Positions 34,894-43,883 of a DNA stretch of 64,000 bases are shown here, one piece after another. Position 1 is the first letter of the stretch. Every line of letters starts with the position of its first letter. The notes below the pieces were generated by a model that was not told the DNA's origin, ran no database searches, and saw only the letters and a program-made list of their open reading frames with translations. A program made the position numbers and the translations under genes. Location of the stretch: NCBI GenBank assembly GCA_035547915.1, contig DASZTS010000121.1, positions 62,001-126,000 on the forward strand, read 5' to 3'. This DNA is from DASSFG01 sp035547915. Its GTDB lineage: Bacteria; Planctomycetota; Planctomycetia; Pirellulales; JAICIG01.

Positions 34894-35115
34894 TTAGAGC
34901 AGCGACGATATCGTGAACAGGATCACGAAGCCGATTAGCATGAAGCCGCCGATCCAGGCCGCCATGCGAACGGCACCCGCCGCGATCGGCCGCGGTAGTT
35001 CATGGCGCGTCGCCGAATAGACGAGGCTGACGACCACGATCAAGGGGAGCGAGAACCACAGGTCATTGATCCGCGCGGCAAAAAGCGCGCAGTCCAAGAG
35101 CGACAGCGGCGTCAT
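34894..35115 (-). CDS. Small two-helix membrane protein
   Basis: A 73-residue protein with hydrophobic segments at about 19-36 (WFSLPLIVVVSLVYSA) and 50-72 (MAAWIGGFMLIGFVILFTISSLL). Its start overlaps the stop of the upstream gene (ATGA, 35112-35115), and it ends 8 bases before the permease start, so it is part of the same operon. No recognised family. Confidence 0.7.
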   Translation of the reverse strand: MTPLSLLDCALFAARINDLWFSLPLIVVVSLVYSATRHELPRPIAAGAVRMAAWIGGFMLIGFVILFTISSLL

Positions 35116-35684
35116 GGCTTGTCCTCCTTGTCCTCCCTGTCGGGTTTCTCGTCATCCTCGCCCTTCTTTTCAGCCACGGAATATGCCGGGCCTCCCCAGG
35201 CATCGTAGATGGCCAGAATGTTCAGTAGGCCGGCGATCATGGTATAGACCGTGCCCAGCTCCCAGAAACGGTTGAGCCGCTTCTGCAACTCGTCGAGCTC
35301 ATCGTGGCCGCCATCAGCCACTCTCGGCGGGGCCATGAAGTCCTTGTAGATCGGAAATTGGATCGGCGTCGATCGCTTTGCCTGGACCAGCGCCGGCAGA
35401 GCCGGCAGGCCGACTCCCACTTGGCAAAGGTACGGCAAGCGGCGGTCGTTGTCGCGCCACGAGGCGTACACCACCCGTCCTTCGCCCAGGTAGAGCCCGT
35501 AGATGAACGTGCCCAAGATGCAGACGAAAAAGATGACCGCTTTGTGCATCCGCCCCTGATACCAATGCCCGAGGCCGGGCATCAGCCAAGCCAGAAAGGC
35601 CGCGAACAGCGGATCCTTGAGATCGATCTCGATCTGCTCCTCCTGGGCCGAAGGGGCGAGTTCGCTGGAAGCGGCTTTGGTCAT
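35112..35684 (-). CDS. TM2-like membrane protein (DUF6677-like)
   Basis: A 190-residue protein, first of the three-gene operon. Residues 25-60 read DPLFAAFLAWLMPGLGHWYQGRMHKAVIFFVCILGTFIYGLYLGEGR, where PGLGHWYQGR-x-x-KA is the TM2-type signature; a third segment, TVYTMIAGLLNILAIYDAW, is near the C-terminus, followed by an acidic/lysine-rich tail. I believe this matches the planctomycete DUF6677 family, from memory. Function unknown; the context suggests a role with the FtsX permease. Confidence 0.7.
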   Translation of the reverse strand: MTKAASSELAPSAQEEQIEIDLKDPLFAAFLAWLMPGLGHWYQGRMHKAVIFFVCILGTFIYGLYLGEGRVVYASWRDNDRRLPYLCQVGVGLPALPALVQAKRSTPIQFPIYKDFMAPPRVADGGHDELDELQKRLNRFWELGTVYTMIAGLLNILAIYDAWGGPAYSVAEKKGEDDEKPDREDKEDKP

Positions 35685-35854
35685 GGGGCGGTCTTTCGCG
35701 CCTGCGATGCGGCGCCATCTGCGGAAATAACGATTCTTCGTGGTGGCCGACCGTGCGGCTGCGGCGCTTTCATTCTATGCCCTGGGCCGACAGACGCCAT
35801 ACCAACACTCCACACCAAGAGCGACGGAGGACCAGCGGCCCTCAATCCATCTGG

Positions 35855-36139
35855 TCATTCCTCGTCGACGTGGTCCTCACGCTCCGCCTCCGCGCGCCCA
35901 GCCGCTTCGAATCCGAGCAACAATACGAGCCCGACCAGGTCGATCAGCCACAACAACCCCAAGCCCAAGCCGAAGCCGTTCAGTAGCCGAGCTGCCGCCA
36001 TGTCTTGTAGACCGGCGAATAAAAAGCCCGTGGCCAGCACCAGCGTGATGGCCACCGGCAACAACACCGCGCAGGCCACGATCCCCGTCAAAACGTTTGC
36101 AATTTTTGGTTTGGGCACCACGCCGCGACTCATTTCCAT
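35855..36139 (-). CDS. Small two-helix membrane protein
   Basis: A 94-residue protein, MEMSRGVVPKPKIANVLTGI..., with helices at about 15-46 (interrupted) and 54-77, and an acidic C-terminus (EAEREDHVDEE). ATG 36139 or 36133 could be the start; neither has a clear ribosome site. It is 170 bases upstream of the TM2-like gene on the same strand. No family recognised. Confidence 0.55.
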   Translation of the reverse strand: MEMSRGVVPKPKIANVLTGIVACAVLLPVAITLVLATGFLFAGLQDMAAARLLNGFGLGLGLLWLIDLVGLVLLLGFEAAGRAEAEREDHVDEE

Positions 36140-36523
36140 GCTAGGGGCGGCCCAACATCAGCACCTCACAACTTACCTAATTGCTGGCGTGGCCTTTGCT
36201 AACCAGAAAAACCTACCCAGTTTGCACAGACTGCCCCAAGTTTCGGCGAGCCGGCCCAATGTGTCAACCTTGGGCTTTGGCCATGCGCCCTACAGCCTGG
36301 TATTCGTAAAACGCGGGCTGTTCTTTACAGGCTCTTCCTTAGTAGAGCGGCTGCCAAAACCCGGACGCCGGAGCGCCGCAGGCAAAAAATCGGCTGTGAA
36401 ACGCCGATTTTGTGAAGCTCGATCCGGTTTTGTCGGTTGCTCTTAATTCTGCCGGGGCGTGGTTTGTAGTTTGCACCTCTCGCTCGCGTGGAGATTCATT
36501 GAACCCTGCCAGGGAAGCATTCC
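36140..36523. other. Divergent intergenic region, 384 bases
   Basis: Holds a full hairpin-repeat copy at 36344-36446 and otherwise no recognisable feature. This is one of the few copies not at a gene 3' end. Confidence 0.6.
36344..36446 (+). repeat. Dispersed hairpin repeat, near-complete copy
   Basis: Starts AGAGCGGCTGCCAAAACC and ends CGGTTTTGTCGGTTGCTCTT. The core AAAATCGGC-TGTGAAAC-GCCGATTTT has a 9-bp stem. Termini are imperfect inverted repeats of each other (GAGCggCtG-CAAAACC against GAGCaaCcGACAAAACC). Confidence 0.88.
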
Positions 36524-36769
36524 ATGTCAGACATTCAGCACAAGATCGAGGCCGAACTTCGTCGGGTCATCGGCCCGGCGGGATATGACGTGAGCCTGGC
36601 CAGCCGACCGGACGGCAAAATGCTGGTACGGATCGACATGGCAGAGGCCGTGTGGGGCATGTGCCCAGAAGACCTGATCGGCCTTTTGCAGACCATGCCC
36701 GATCGGGCCGGCCCCCTGGCCCTGCGTCAGGCCGCCGACCAGCATCCGCACAAAGTGGCCTGCGGCTGA
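36524..36769 (+). CDS. Hypothetical 81-residue protein
   Basis: MSDIQHKIEAELRRVIGPAGYDVSLASRPDGKMLVRIDM... is soluble, with a strand-rich central part and a His/Lys-containing C-terminus. The ATG is preceded by AGGGAAG. Codon use is like its neighbours. It resembles no family I can name; the N-terminal part looks like a small alpha/beta domain. Function unknown. Confidence 0.5.
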   Translation: MSDIQHKIEAELRRVIGPAGYDVSLASRPDGKMLVRIDMAEAVWGMCPEDLIGLLQTMPDRAGPLALRQAADQHPHKVACG

Positions 36770-37368
36770 TGCGGAAGCCCCAGCCCGCTCACGGATCCAG
36801 GTCGGGCGGCAAATCGGATTGTCCAGTTTTCCACGAACACCTATAATCCCGTCCACGTTTTTTTCCGCCCCGATCGAACCGGCCGGCGCCCGTGGCCGTA
36901 GCAATCGGTATCAGTCGGTTGCTCGCGAGAAAGCGAGTGTGCCGCCGGGGCAACGAGTGTGGCGTTTCGGCATCACGCCGGAACGGGCGGTTGTCGCGTG
37001 AACCGAACGTCTTTGCGGCGTCGGCAAAGGCGACATACTTGCTCGTGGTACGGATTTACGGCACAAGACCAAGCTGAAAGGAATGGCTCAATCGTCGCCG
37101 GGCGGCGGGTCGATGACACGGCTGGAATGAGTTTCCGTGCCCGCGAGGTCGACTCCCAAGACATGGACAGCGGCGCCGGTGAGATTGGCGTATACTGGCT
37201 TGAACGGAGCGTGATGATAAGCGGAGTGTGTTAGCTCACATCGAGGTTCAGTCGGCCCAGACAAATCGCAGGCCCTTTCGGGCCAGGCCGCAGGAACAGC
37301 CGAGCTAAAGCCGCCTCAGTAGCGACGTTCACTTTGTCCGGCTACATATCTAGCCTGGGAGGAGTACC
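36770..37368. other. Long leader/intergenic region upstream of flgM, 599 bases
   Basis: No credible gene. It holds a candidate sigma-70-type promoter at 36819-36847 and, nearer flgM, a stable tetraloop hairpin GGCCC-TTTC-GGGCC (37271-37284) followed by an A/G-rich strand. It may encode an untranslated leader or a small RNA. Confidence 0.5.
36819..36847 (+). promoter_or_regulatory. Candidate sigma-70-type promoter
   Basis: TTGTCC (36819-36824) and a perfect TATAAT (36842-36847) are separated by exactly 17 bases. No gene starts within 500 bases downstream, so the transcript would be non-coding at its 5' end or would reach flgM through a long leader. Confidence 0.45.
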
Positions 37369-37644
37369 ATGCAGATTTACGGTCCCGCACAATTACACGG
37401 TCCGCAAACGATCAGCTCGCCGCACGCTCGCAGCAATGGAGTGGCACAGGCCGGGCCCGCTTCGTCGACGCAAGACGAAGTGCAGATTTCCGATGCCGGC
37501 CGGCTGGTGGATATGGCGAATCAGGCTCCCGACATTCGACAGGACCGGGTGAATTCGATCCGTGCGCAGATTGCCGCCGGCACCTACGAGACGTCCGACA
37601 AGATGAGCGCCGCGCTCAATCGGTTCCTGGACGAAGAGGCATAA
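37369..37644 (+). CDS. flgM: Anti-sigma-28 factor FlgM
   Basis: A 91-residue protein, MQIYGPAQLHGPQTIS..., with a disordered Ser/Gln-rich N-terminal half and the FlgM C-terminal signature IRQDRVNSIRAQIAAGTYETSDKMSAALNRFLDEEA, which binds the flagellar sigma factor FliA. The ribosome site GGGAGGAG is well placed before the ATG. Length is usual for the family. No other flagellar gene is nearby, so this is an isolated regulator. A FliA-type promoter was looked for upstream and not seen. Confidence 0.9.
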   Translation: MQIYGPAQLHGPQTISSPHARSNGVAQAGPASSTQDEVQISDAGRLVDMANQAPDIRQDRVNSIRAQIAAGTYETSDKMSAALNRFLDEEA

Positions 37645-37794
37645 TCCGACGCTTCGGGCCGACAAGAAACCGTCGTGGCAGGTAGGGCACTGCAACCTTC
37701 CCCCGCGCGGGGATACAATCGGGGCTCGTAGTTGCCAGAACCTATCCGGAAAGCGGTTTTCGGATGGATTCAGCCCAACGCACGCGAGCCTCCC

Positions 37795-40431
37795 ATGTCC
37801 GTCCGGTATCGGTTCAGGGTTGTTTGTGCCATAGTCTCTCGATCGCTAATAGCCTCTCGGTGGCTTAGATCGATACTCTCGCGTTCCGGCGTGGTTGGCG
37901 TTGTCGCCGTGCTGGCGATGTGGGCCGACACCCGCTCGGCATCCGCGGCGAAGCCCGCGGCGAGCCCCGCTAGAACGTCAACCGCCTTTGAGCCCGATCC
38001 GGCGTCGGTCGTCCATAGCGGCCCGGCCTACCGTTATCCACAGGCCGGCTGGATCGTCTTGCACATCGAGGGCGGACCGTACGATCGAGGCTACCAGCAC
38101 GGCGAGTTGCTGGCCGACGAGATCGTCGATTACATGTTGGCGCTGGCCGACATGAAAAGCGAAGACAACTCCGCCGACGCCTGGCGCGATATGCGGTTGC
38201 TCGTCAACGGGCTCTTTCTCCGTCGCTACGACGCCGAGTATCTCGAGGAGATGAAGGGCATCGCCGACGGCGCCGCCGCGGCCGGGGCCAAGTTTCATGG
38301 CCGCAAGATCGACCTGATCGACATCGTGACGGTCAACTCGGCCATCGAAGTCGAATTCCTGCAAGCCGGCCTCGACGCCAGCCCCACGGGGCTGGAAGGC
38401 AAGAAGTTCCGCGAACCGCCCGACGTGGAAGGCCCGGAAGAGGACGACGACGAGCATTGCAGCGCGTTCGCCGCGGTCGGCCCCGCCACGTCCGACGGAA
38501 AGATCGTGTTCGGCCACATCACGATGTTCAAGCTCCCCTTCGTCCGGCATTTCAACGTCTGGCTCGATGTGCAGCCGAGCGAAGGGCATCGCGTCGTGAT
38601 GCAGGCCTACCCCGGCGCGATCATGAGCGGACTCGACTACTACATGAACGATGCCGGGCTGCTGGTGGCCGAAACAACGCTCAAGCAGACGACGTTCGAC
38701 TCCGAGGGGATCACCGTCGCCTCGCGCATCCGCCGCGCCTTGCAATATGCCGACTCGATCGATGGCGCTATCGACATCCTCACCGGCGCGAACAACGGTC
38801 TCTACACCAACGAGTGGCTGCTGGCCGACATCAAGACCAACGAAATCGCGATGTTCGAATTGGGCACGCGCGAGTCGAAATTGTGGCGCAGCAGCAAGGA
38901 CGAATGGCCCGGCGGCACGAAGGGTTTTTATTGGGGATGCAACAACGCCAAAGAGTCGAAGGTGCGGCAGGAAACGGTGGCCAGCCTGGCCGACAAGCCA
39001 GCCAACCTCGTCTTGCGGCCGAGCGACCGTGACCTCTGCTGGCTCAAACTGTTCGACAAGCGGGTGGGCAAGATCGACGTCAACTTCGGCTTCGAGGCAT
39101 TCACCACACCCCCGCTCGCCGCATTCCCTTCCTGCGACGCCAAGTTCACGACGAGCTCGCTCGCCAAAGACCTGAAGAGTTGGGCCTTGTTCGGCCCACC
39201 GCTCGGTCGCACCTGGGAACCGACCGTCGAGGAGCTGCGCAAATATGAGCGGATCCAACCGCTCGTCCCGAACGACTGGGCACTCCTGGGCGTCGATCCG
39301 CCCGCGCGGCCGAAGCCCGCGGCCGCGCTTGCCATCGACCTCAAGAAGCGTTCTTCCGACTCGGAGCCAAAACCGTTGGAGCGTGAAGGCGCGGCCTATC
39401 CACCTGCCTGGCACGGAACCCTGCTGCCAGAAAGCGATGCCGACACCTGGCTGGCCGCCGCCTTCGCCGATTACGAGAAGATCGTGGCTCGCGAAAAGGC
39501 ACTGCGCTTTCAGCTCAAAGACGATCCCCATGCGAGCGAAGGGCGTTCACGGGCGGTCGAAGAGCGGCTCCAACTCGATCGGTTCGCGCCGCGCACACGT
39601 TGGCTCACGGCCGCGCGGCGCATCGGGCGCGATGCGCCGTTGGCGGCGACCCAGTTCGATTGGCGCTCGAACGAATGGTACGACATAGCCGCCGGCAAAG
39701 GCGTACTGTTATTGGCCGCCCTGCGCAGCGAAATGGGCGACGATTCGTTTGTAACCTTTATGGACGAATTCGGCCGCGCCCATGCCGGTCGGCGCACAAG
39801 CACGGCGGAATTCTGCGCGGCCGCGGAGAAGGCGGCGGGCCGGTCCCTGGACGACTTCTTCGAACCGTGGCTGCACGGCGACCGCCCGCCGGCGACGGCT
39901 GGCGGCCATTTCTGGGCCATCGAATCGTATGAAGAGGAGTTGGCCAAGGTGCTCATCGTGTATGGGACGCGGCAGGAAGTGCACGCACAACGGGAAGCGG
40001 CCGAGCTGCTCGAGCGCAAGATCGCTCGGCGGTGGAGCAATGTTCGCGTGCCGATCGCCGCGGAGGACGAAGTGACGGACGAACAACTCCGCGAACACCA
40101 TCTATTGTTGGTGGGCAGGCCGGCCACGAACGGCATTACGGCGTTGTGTGAAGAAAGGCTTCCGGTGCGGTTCGGCAGCGCCTCGTTCACACTCCGCGGC
40201 GAGACGTATTCGAACCCGGCCAGCGCCGTCGTCTGTGCGGGGGAAAGCCCCTTCGGTCCGCGCCACGAAGTGGTCGTCTATGCGGGCCTCAGCGCCGAAG
40301 CGACTCGGCACGCGATCACGAGTCCCGACGAGCGGCACGCCATACCGGCCGAGATCCTGCTATTCCCCGCGCGCCGCCCGTCGCGGCGACTCTGCATCGC
40401 CACCACCCCCACTGTGGTCCGGTCGGAATGA
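37795..40431 (+). CDS. C45-type acyltransferase/hydrolase fused to an M1-peptidase-like C-terminal region
   Basis: An 878-residue exported protein from ATG 37795 (an in-frame start at 37732 is possible). A signal peptide (VVGVVAVLAMWADTRSASAA) is followed by an N-terminal-nucleophile hydrolase domain: GWIVLHIEGGPYDRGYQHGELLADEI and, after an acidic stretch, Cys222 in EDDDEHCSAFAAVGPATSDGKIVFGHITMF, the expected autoprocessing cysteine of the C45/acyl-CoA:6-APA acyltransferase or phospholipase-B-like class. From about 640 the C-terminus reads LLAALRSEMGDDSFVTFMDEFGRAHAGRRTSTAEFCAAAEKAAGRSLDDFFEPWLHG, like the helical C-terminal domain of M1 aminopeptidases, but no HExxH is present. Substrate unknown. 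Confidence 0.8.
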   Translation: MSVRYRFRVVCAIVSRSLIASRWLRSILSRSGVVGVVAVLAMWADTRSASAAKPAASPARTSTAFEPDPASVVHSGPAYRYPQAGWIVLHIEGGPYDRGYQHGELLADEIVDYMLALADMKSEDNSADAWRDMRLLVNGLFLRRYDAEYLEEMKGIADGAAAAGAKFHGRKIDLIDIVTVNSAIEVEFLQAGLDASPTGLEGKKFREPPDVEGPEEDDDEHCSAFAAVGPATSDGKIVFGHITMFKLPFVRHFNVWLDVQPSEGHRVVMQAYPGAIMSGLDYYMNDAGLLVAETTLKQTTFDSEGITVASRIRRALQYADSIDGAIDILTGANNGLYTNEWLLADIKTNEIAMFELGTRESKLWRSSKDEWPGGTKGFYWGCNNAKESKVRQETVASLADKPANLVLRPSDRDLCWLKLFDKRVGKIDVNFGFEAFTTPPLAAFPSCDAKFTTSSLAKDLKSWALFGPPLGRTWEPTVEELRKYERIQPLVPNDWALLGVDPPARPKPAAALAIDLKKRSSDSEPKPLEREGAAYPPAWHGTLLPESDADTWLAAAFADYEKIVAREKALRFQLKDDPHASEGRSRAVEERLQLDRFAPRTRWLTAARRIGRDAPLAATQFDWRSNEWYDIAAGKGVLLLAALRSEMGDDSFVTFMDEFGRAHAGRRTSTAEFCAAAEKAAGRSLDDFFEPWLHGDRPPATAGGHFWAIESYEEELAKVLIVYGTRQEVHAQREAAELLERKIARRWSNVRVPIAAEDEVTDEQLREHHLLLVGRPATNGITALCEERLPVRFGSASFTLRGETYSNPASAVVCAGESPFGPRHEVVVYAGLSAEATRHAITSPDERHAIPAEILLFPARRPSRRLCIATTPTVVRSE

Positions 40432-40503
40432 GAAGGGCGTCATGGCCCGCCGATGCTTACCATTGACCGCTCAGCGGCGCGCCCTATGGGTGATATGGAT
40501 GCG

Positions 40504-41154
40504 CTACTGACCATCGCCGACCAACTCCGCGACGCGCTTTTCGACCGCGGTGTATTTGGCTTTGGGGCCTTCGAATCGATGGTCGATCTCCCCATCGCGG
40601 CCGTAAACCAAGATGGCGGGTAGCGAACCGGTCTCGAAGCCCAGCAGCTTATAAAGCTCGTCCGACGGCACACGGGCGATGACGTTATCGAAGGTCGCCT
40701 TTTGACCGCGCAGGAATTCGAGCACTCCATCCTTATGCTCGTCGGGCGTTTCGTTCTTGCCTCCCTCGAAATTGAAGTTGAGCGAGATGCACGCCACGTC
40801 GCCCGCGCCGTATTCTTCGTGCAGCTTCACCAGTCCGGGAAACTCCTTCATGCACGGCTCGCACCACGTGCTCCAGCAGTCCATCACGACGACCTTGCCG
40901 CGTTTGCTGGCAATCAGCTCTTGAATGCCCTCGAAGTCGCGAATGTCGGCTGTCACTCCCTCCGCGGCTGCCGAAGGTTCGGCATCGACCGGTTCGCCGG
41001 TCGGCTGCGCGGGATCGGATGCCGGATCGGACGGCGCGACCGACCTGTTCGCCGCGGCCGGCGGGGCCGACGAGCGGGGCGACTCGCCACAACCGCACAT
41101 GCCCAGAGCCGCGCACAACAGCAGATATGTCTGGGGTCGTTTCGTCGACGACAA
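40504..41154 (-). CDS. TlpA-family thioredoxin-like lipoprotein
   Basis: A 216-residue lipoprotein (lipobox GMCGC at residues 18-22), a Pro/Ala-rich linker and a thioredoxin-fold domain with the redox active site STWCEPCMKEF and the cis-Pro region GSLPAILVYG. TlpA-like proteins reduce or oxidise disulfides of exported proteins, often cytochromes. It is 93 bases downstream of the propeller-cytochrome c gene on the same strand, which fits a role in that protein's maturation. Confidence 0.93.
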   Translation of the reverse strand: MSSTKRPQTYLLLCAALGMCGCGESPRSSAPPAAANRSVAPSDPASDPAQPTGEPVDAEPSAAAEGVTADIRDFEGIQELIASKRGKVVVMDCWSTWCEPCMKEFPGLVKLHEEYGAGDVACISLNFNFEGGKNETPDEHKDGVLEFLRGQKATFDNVIARVPSDELYKLLGFETGSLPAILVYGRDGEIDHRFEGPKAKYTAVEKRVAELVGDGQ

Positions 41155-41247
41155 TTTCGTACTCGCTTTCTTACGGATTCAGTTCAACCTTGGCCGAATC
41201 GGTGCCGCGGCCGACCGAACTCTTCGGGTAAGCCGCTCAACCCGATC

Positions 41248-43086
41248 CTAGAGGCTCTTCAGATACTCGATCAAGTCGGCCCGCTCCGCCGCGCTCAATT
41301 CGCCCTCGCCGGTGACTTTTTGGGGATCGTGCGGACCGGTGAGCACATCGTCCAAGGTCTTGGCGCGGCCGTCGTGCAATAGGCGCACGCGGTGGTAGAG
41401 TCCGAGCAGCGAGGGAGTGTTAAAACCCGCGTACTCGTCGCGCGGGCTGCCCAGGCCGACGTCGTGGATTTCACCGTCGGTGAAGCATTCGCCCCGATGG
41501 CAGGCGGTGCAACCCGCCTTAGCACCCCGAAACACGTGCTCGCCGCGCTGCGCCGCCTCCGACAACGCGCCCGTTGAGGTTCGGTTGGGATTGGGCGGCG
41601 GCTCGAGCGACGAGAGAAATGCGAGGAGCGCGGCCACGTCGTCGTCGCTCGGCCGAGGCCCGAGCATCGTTTCGGTCAGGCTCTTGCGCATCGCGGCGTT
41701 GAGGTCCTTCTGCCAACCATGCCAGGTCCAGGGCGCCGTGTCGGCGACGTTGTAGAGCGGAAGTACCGTCTTGAACGTGCGGTTGCTGCCGTCGTTCAGT
41801 GTGTCCATCACCGTGGCGTTCGTGCCGCCTTCGTAATGGCAGCTATGGCAGCTATACCACTGATCGAGACTCCGCCGTCCGTCATAAAAGATGGCTTCGC
41901 CGCGCCGCGCCAGCGAGGGCGCCTCGGGGCCGCCGAGCGATACGGTAGCAGCGACCTGCCGCTCTTCGAGGTCGACGACCTGCACGGAATTATCGAGATA
42001 GTTCGCCACGAACACGCGGCGATTGTCTTTGGCGATACGGAGCCCCATCGGCCGCCCGCCCAACGGCACGCGGTAATACCGCCGGTCGTCGTGCGCCAGC
42101 GCGGGATTGATGTGGTCGCCAGGTCCCCCGAAATCCTGCAAAACCAGTCCGGGCAGGCGGTAGACCAGCAGCTCGTGCGTGCCCGCAGCCGAAGCCACGA
42201 GCCACTCTTCGTCGCTGGTCAAGGCGATGCCGTGCGGGTCGGCCACGGCTTTACCTCGTTCGTCGAGCGTCATCGCCTGCCGGCGGGCGGGCTCATCGAG
42301 TCGCACGCGCGCGATACGGCTTCCGAGCACCCAACCGGCCCGAATGTTTTGCGCGTCGATCGGATTCTGCCGGTAAATCATCCAGGGAGAGTACGCGTAC
42401 TTGCCGTCGGCCGAAGTCACCAGATGGCCGATATTCAAACCTTGCAGCCGTTCCTGGAAAACCATCGCACGTGAGTCCGTGTCGACCACCGACACGCTCT
42501 GGTCGCCGCTCGTGCCCACGGCCAGGCGACTGCCGTCGGGCGACAAGGCCAGCCAACGCGGCCAGCGGCCAACATCGATGCGGTCGAGCACCACGCGCTG
42601 TTCGAGATCGATCACGGCGACGGCCGACGCCCCTTCGAGGGCGACGTAGGCCGTGCGCGAGTCCGCGGCAATGGCTACTCCCATCGGATGGAAGCCGACG
42701 GTTATCGACCCGACCGGCGAAAGGCGTCCGTCGTCGAAGTCGAACAGGTCGAGCGTACCCGCGTAGGTCGCCGTCACCGCCACACGATGGCCGTCGGCCG
42801 CCCTAGCGATGGCCGAGGGATGGTGGCCGCAAGGAACCTCGGCGGCGACTGTTTGCTTGGCAATGTCGACCACCGAGACGCTATCCGCCGTCTGGTTAAC
42901 CGTGATCAACCAGGTTTCGTCGGGTGAGAGCACCAGGTCGACGGGCGAACGGTCGACTTCACCCGCAGCGCCGAGCGAGACGGCCGCCAAGCCGCCAATC
43001 ACGAAGATCGCACCGTAAAGGGCGCCGACGGTGATTCTCAGTACCATGCATCTGGCCGCAGATTGCCGAGTTTTGTAAGAGGACAT
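41248..43086 (-). CDS. YVTN beta-propeller / cytochrome c fusion protein
   Basis: A 612-residue exported protein from ATG 43086 (the frame continues to 43122). Signal-like segment (ITVGALYGAIFVIGGLAAVSLGAAG); a seven-bladed-type YVTN propeller with repeated PSAIARAADGHRVAV, PMGVAIAADSRTAYV, PRWLALSPDGSRLAV, PMGLRIAKDNRRVFVANYLDNSVQVVDL; and a C-terminal di-haem cytochrome-c-peroxidase/MauG-like region with two CxxCH motifs (YSCHSCHYEGG and AGCTACHRGEC). It probably acts in periplasmic electron transfer. Confidence 0.9.
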   Translation of the reverse strand: MSSYKTRQSAARCMVLRITVGALYGAIFVIGGLAAVSLGAAGEVDRSPVDLVLSPDETWLITVNQTADSVSVVDIAKQTVAAEVPCGHHPSAIARAADGHRVAVTATYAGTLDLFDFDDGRLSPVGSITVGFHPMGVAIAADSRTAYVALEGASAVAVIDLEQRVVLDRIDVGRWPRWLALSPDGSRLAVGTSGDQSVSVVDTDSRAMVFQERLQGLNIGHLVTSADGKYAYSPWMIYRQNPIDAQNIRAGWVLGSRIARVRLDEPARRQAMTLDERGKAVADPHGIALTSDEEWLVASAAGTHELLVYRLPGLVLQDFGGPGDHINPALAHDDRRYYRVPLGGRPMGLRIAKDNRRVFVANYLDNSVQVVDLEERQVAATVSLGGPEAPSLARRGEAIFYDGRRSLDQWYSCHSCHYEGGTNATVMDTLNDGSNRTFKTVLPLYNVADTAPWTWHGWQKDLNAAMRKSLTETMLGPRPSDDDVAALLAFLSSLEPPPNPNRTSTGALSEAAQRGEHVFRGAKAGCTACHRGECFTDGEIHDVGLGSPRDEYAGFNTPSLLGLYHRVRLLHDGRAKTLDDVLTGPHDPQKVTGEGELSAAERADLIEYLKSL

Positions 43087-43334
43087 GCGATTATCGTAGT
43101 CGCAATGCTCGCTTTCGAGCAAGGTAGACAGCGCGCTCCGGCACGAACCCTCTCAGCGATTTGCCAACGGGACGCGCAGCGGGTAATTAATACGGTTTTC
43201 ACCCGCCGTAGATAAAAACCAAGAATAACACGCTGCTTTTTCGGTGACTGAAAAGCGAGTAGTCTTGTTGGGCCATGTCGGTCGGTTTTGGCTATTTCTC
43301 CTCTGACTCCACCTAAAAGCTCGCGGCAGGTTTG

Positions 43335-43883
43335 ATGTTTGAAGTCTGGCTGCGCCCCAACCGCCGAATTCTGGCCCTGGGCGCGTTGTTTCCCGCCGTG
43401 GCGCTGATTGCCGGCGCCATGCTGTGGATGTTCGCCGCGGGTGCGGCCAATCGCGTTTGGCTGCAAATCGTCGGGGGGCTGCTGGCCGGTATCGGGTTGA
43501 CAGGGCTGGCATTTATGCTCTGGCAGGCCCGTCAGTCTCGCCTCGCCTGCGACGGCCGACATCTGCTCGTCAACCTGGGCACCGCGCGCGCCATCCGTGT
43601 GCCGCTCGAGGTGGTGGAGGGGTTTTTGTTGGGGCAAGGTCCGAGCTTCTTGCCAGGACAGCGACACGAACAGGCGGAAGTCGTGAACGTGGTCGTCCGC
43701 TTGGCCGAACGGGCCACGGAGTGGGAACGCGTCGACGTCAATCGGCAACTGGGCTCGTGGTGCAAGCATTACATCACCATCCGCGGCACCTGGTGCGAAC
43801 GTTTGAACGTCGCCGTGGTCAACCGTCTCAATGTGAGGCTTTCCGAGGTGAAGCAAATGCTCAAGGAGGGGAGCCTCGGATGA
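43335..43883 (+). CDS. Hypothetical two-helix membrane protein upstream of mfnB
   Basis: A 182-residue protein (ATG 43335): two N-terminal helices at about 13-35 and 42-65, then a soluble domain containing LACDGRHLLVNLGTARAIRVPLEVVEGFLLGQGP and a C-terminal ERLNVAVVNRLNVRLSEVKQMLKEGSLG. Its stop overlaps the mfnB start (ATGA, 43880-43883), so it is translationally coupled to that gene. It resembles bacterial PH-like membrane proteins only loosely. Function unknown; a link to C1-carrier synthesis is suggested only by the coupling. Confidence 0.7.
   Translation: MFEVWLRPNRRILALGALFPAVALIAGAMLWMFAAGAANRVWLQIVGGLLAGIGLTGLAFMLWQARQSRLACDGRHLLVNLGTARAIRVPLEVVEGFLLGQGPSFLPGQRHEQAEVVNVVVRLAERATEWERVDVNRQLGSWCKHYITIRGTWCERLNVAVVNRLNVRLSEVKQMLKEGSLG

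Noticed and set aside
37260..37340. Cyclic-di-GMP riboswitch upstream of flgM
   Set aside because: A tetraloop hairpin and GCC-rich flanks are present, but the conserved core bases of the known class could not be matched; left as an unspecified structured leader.
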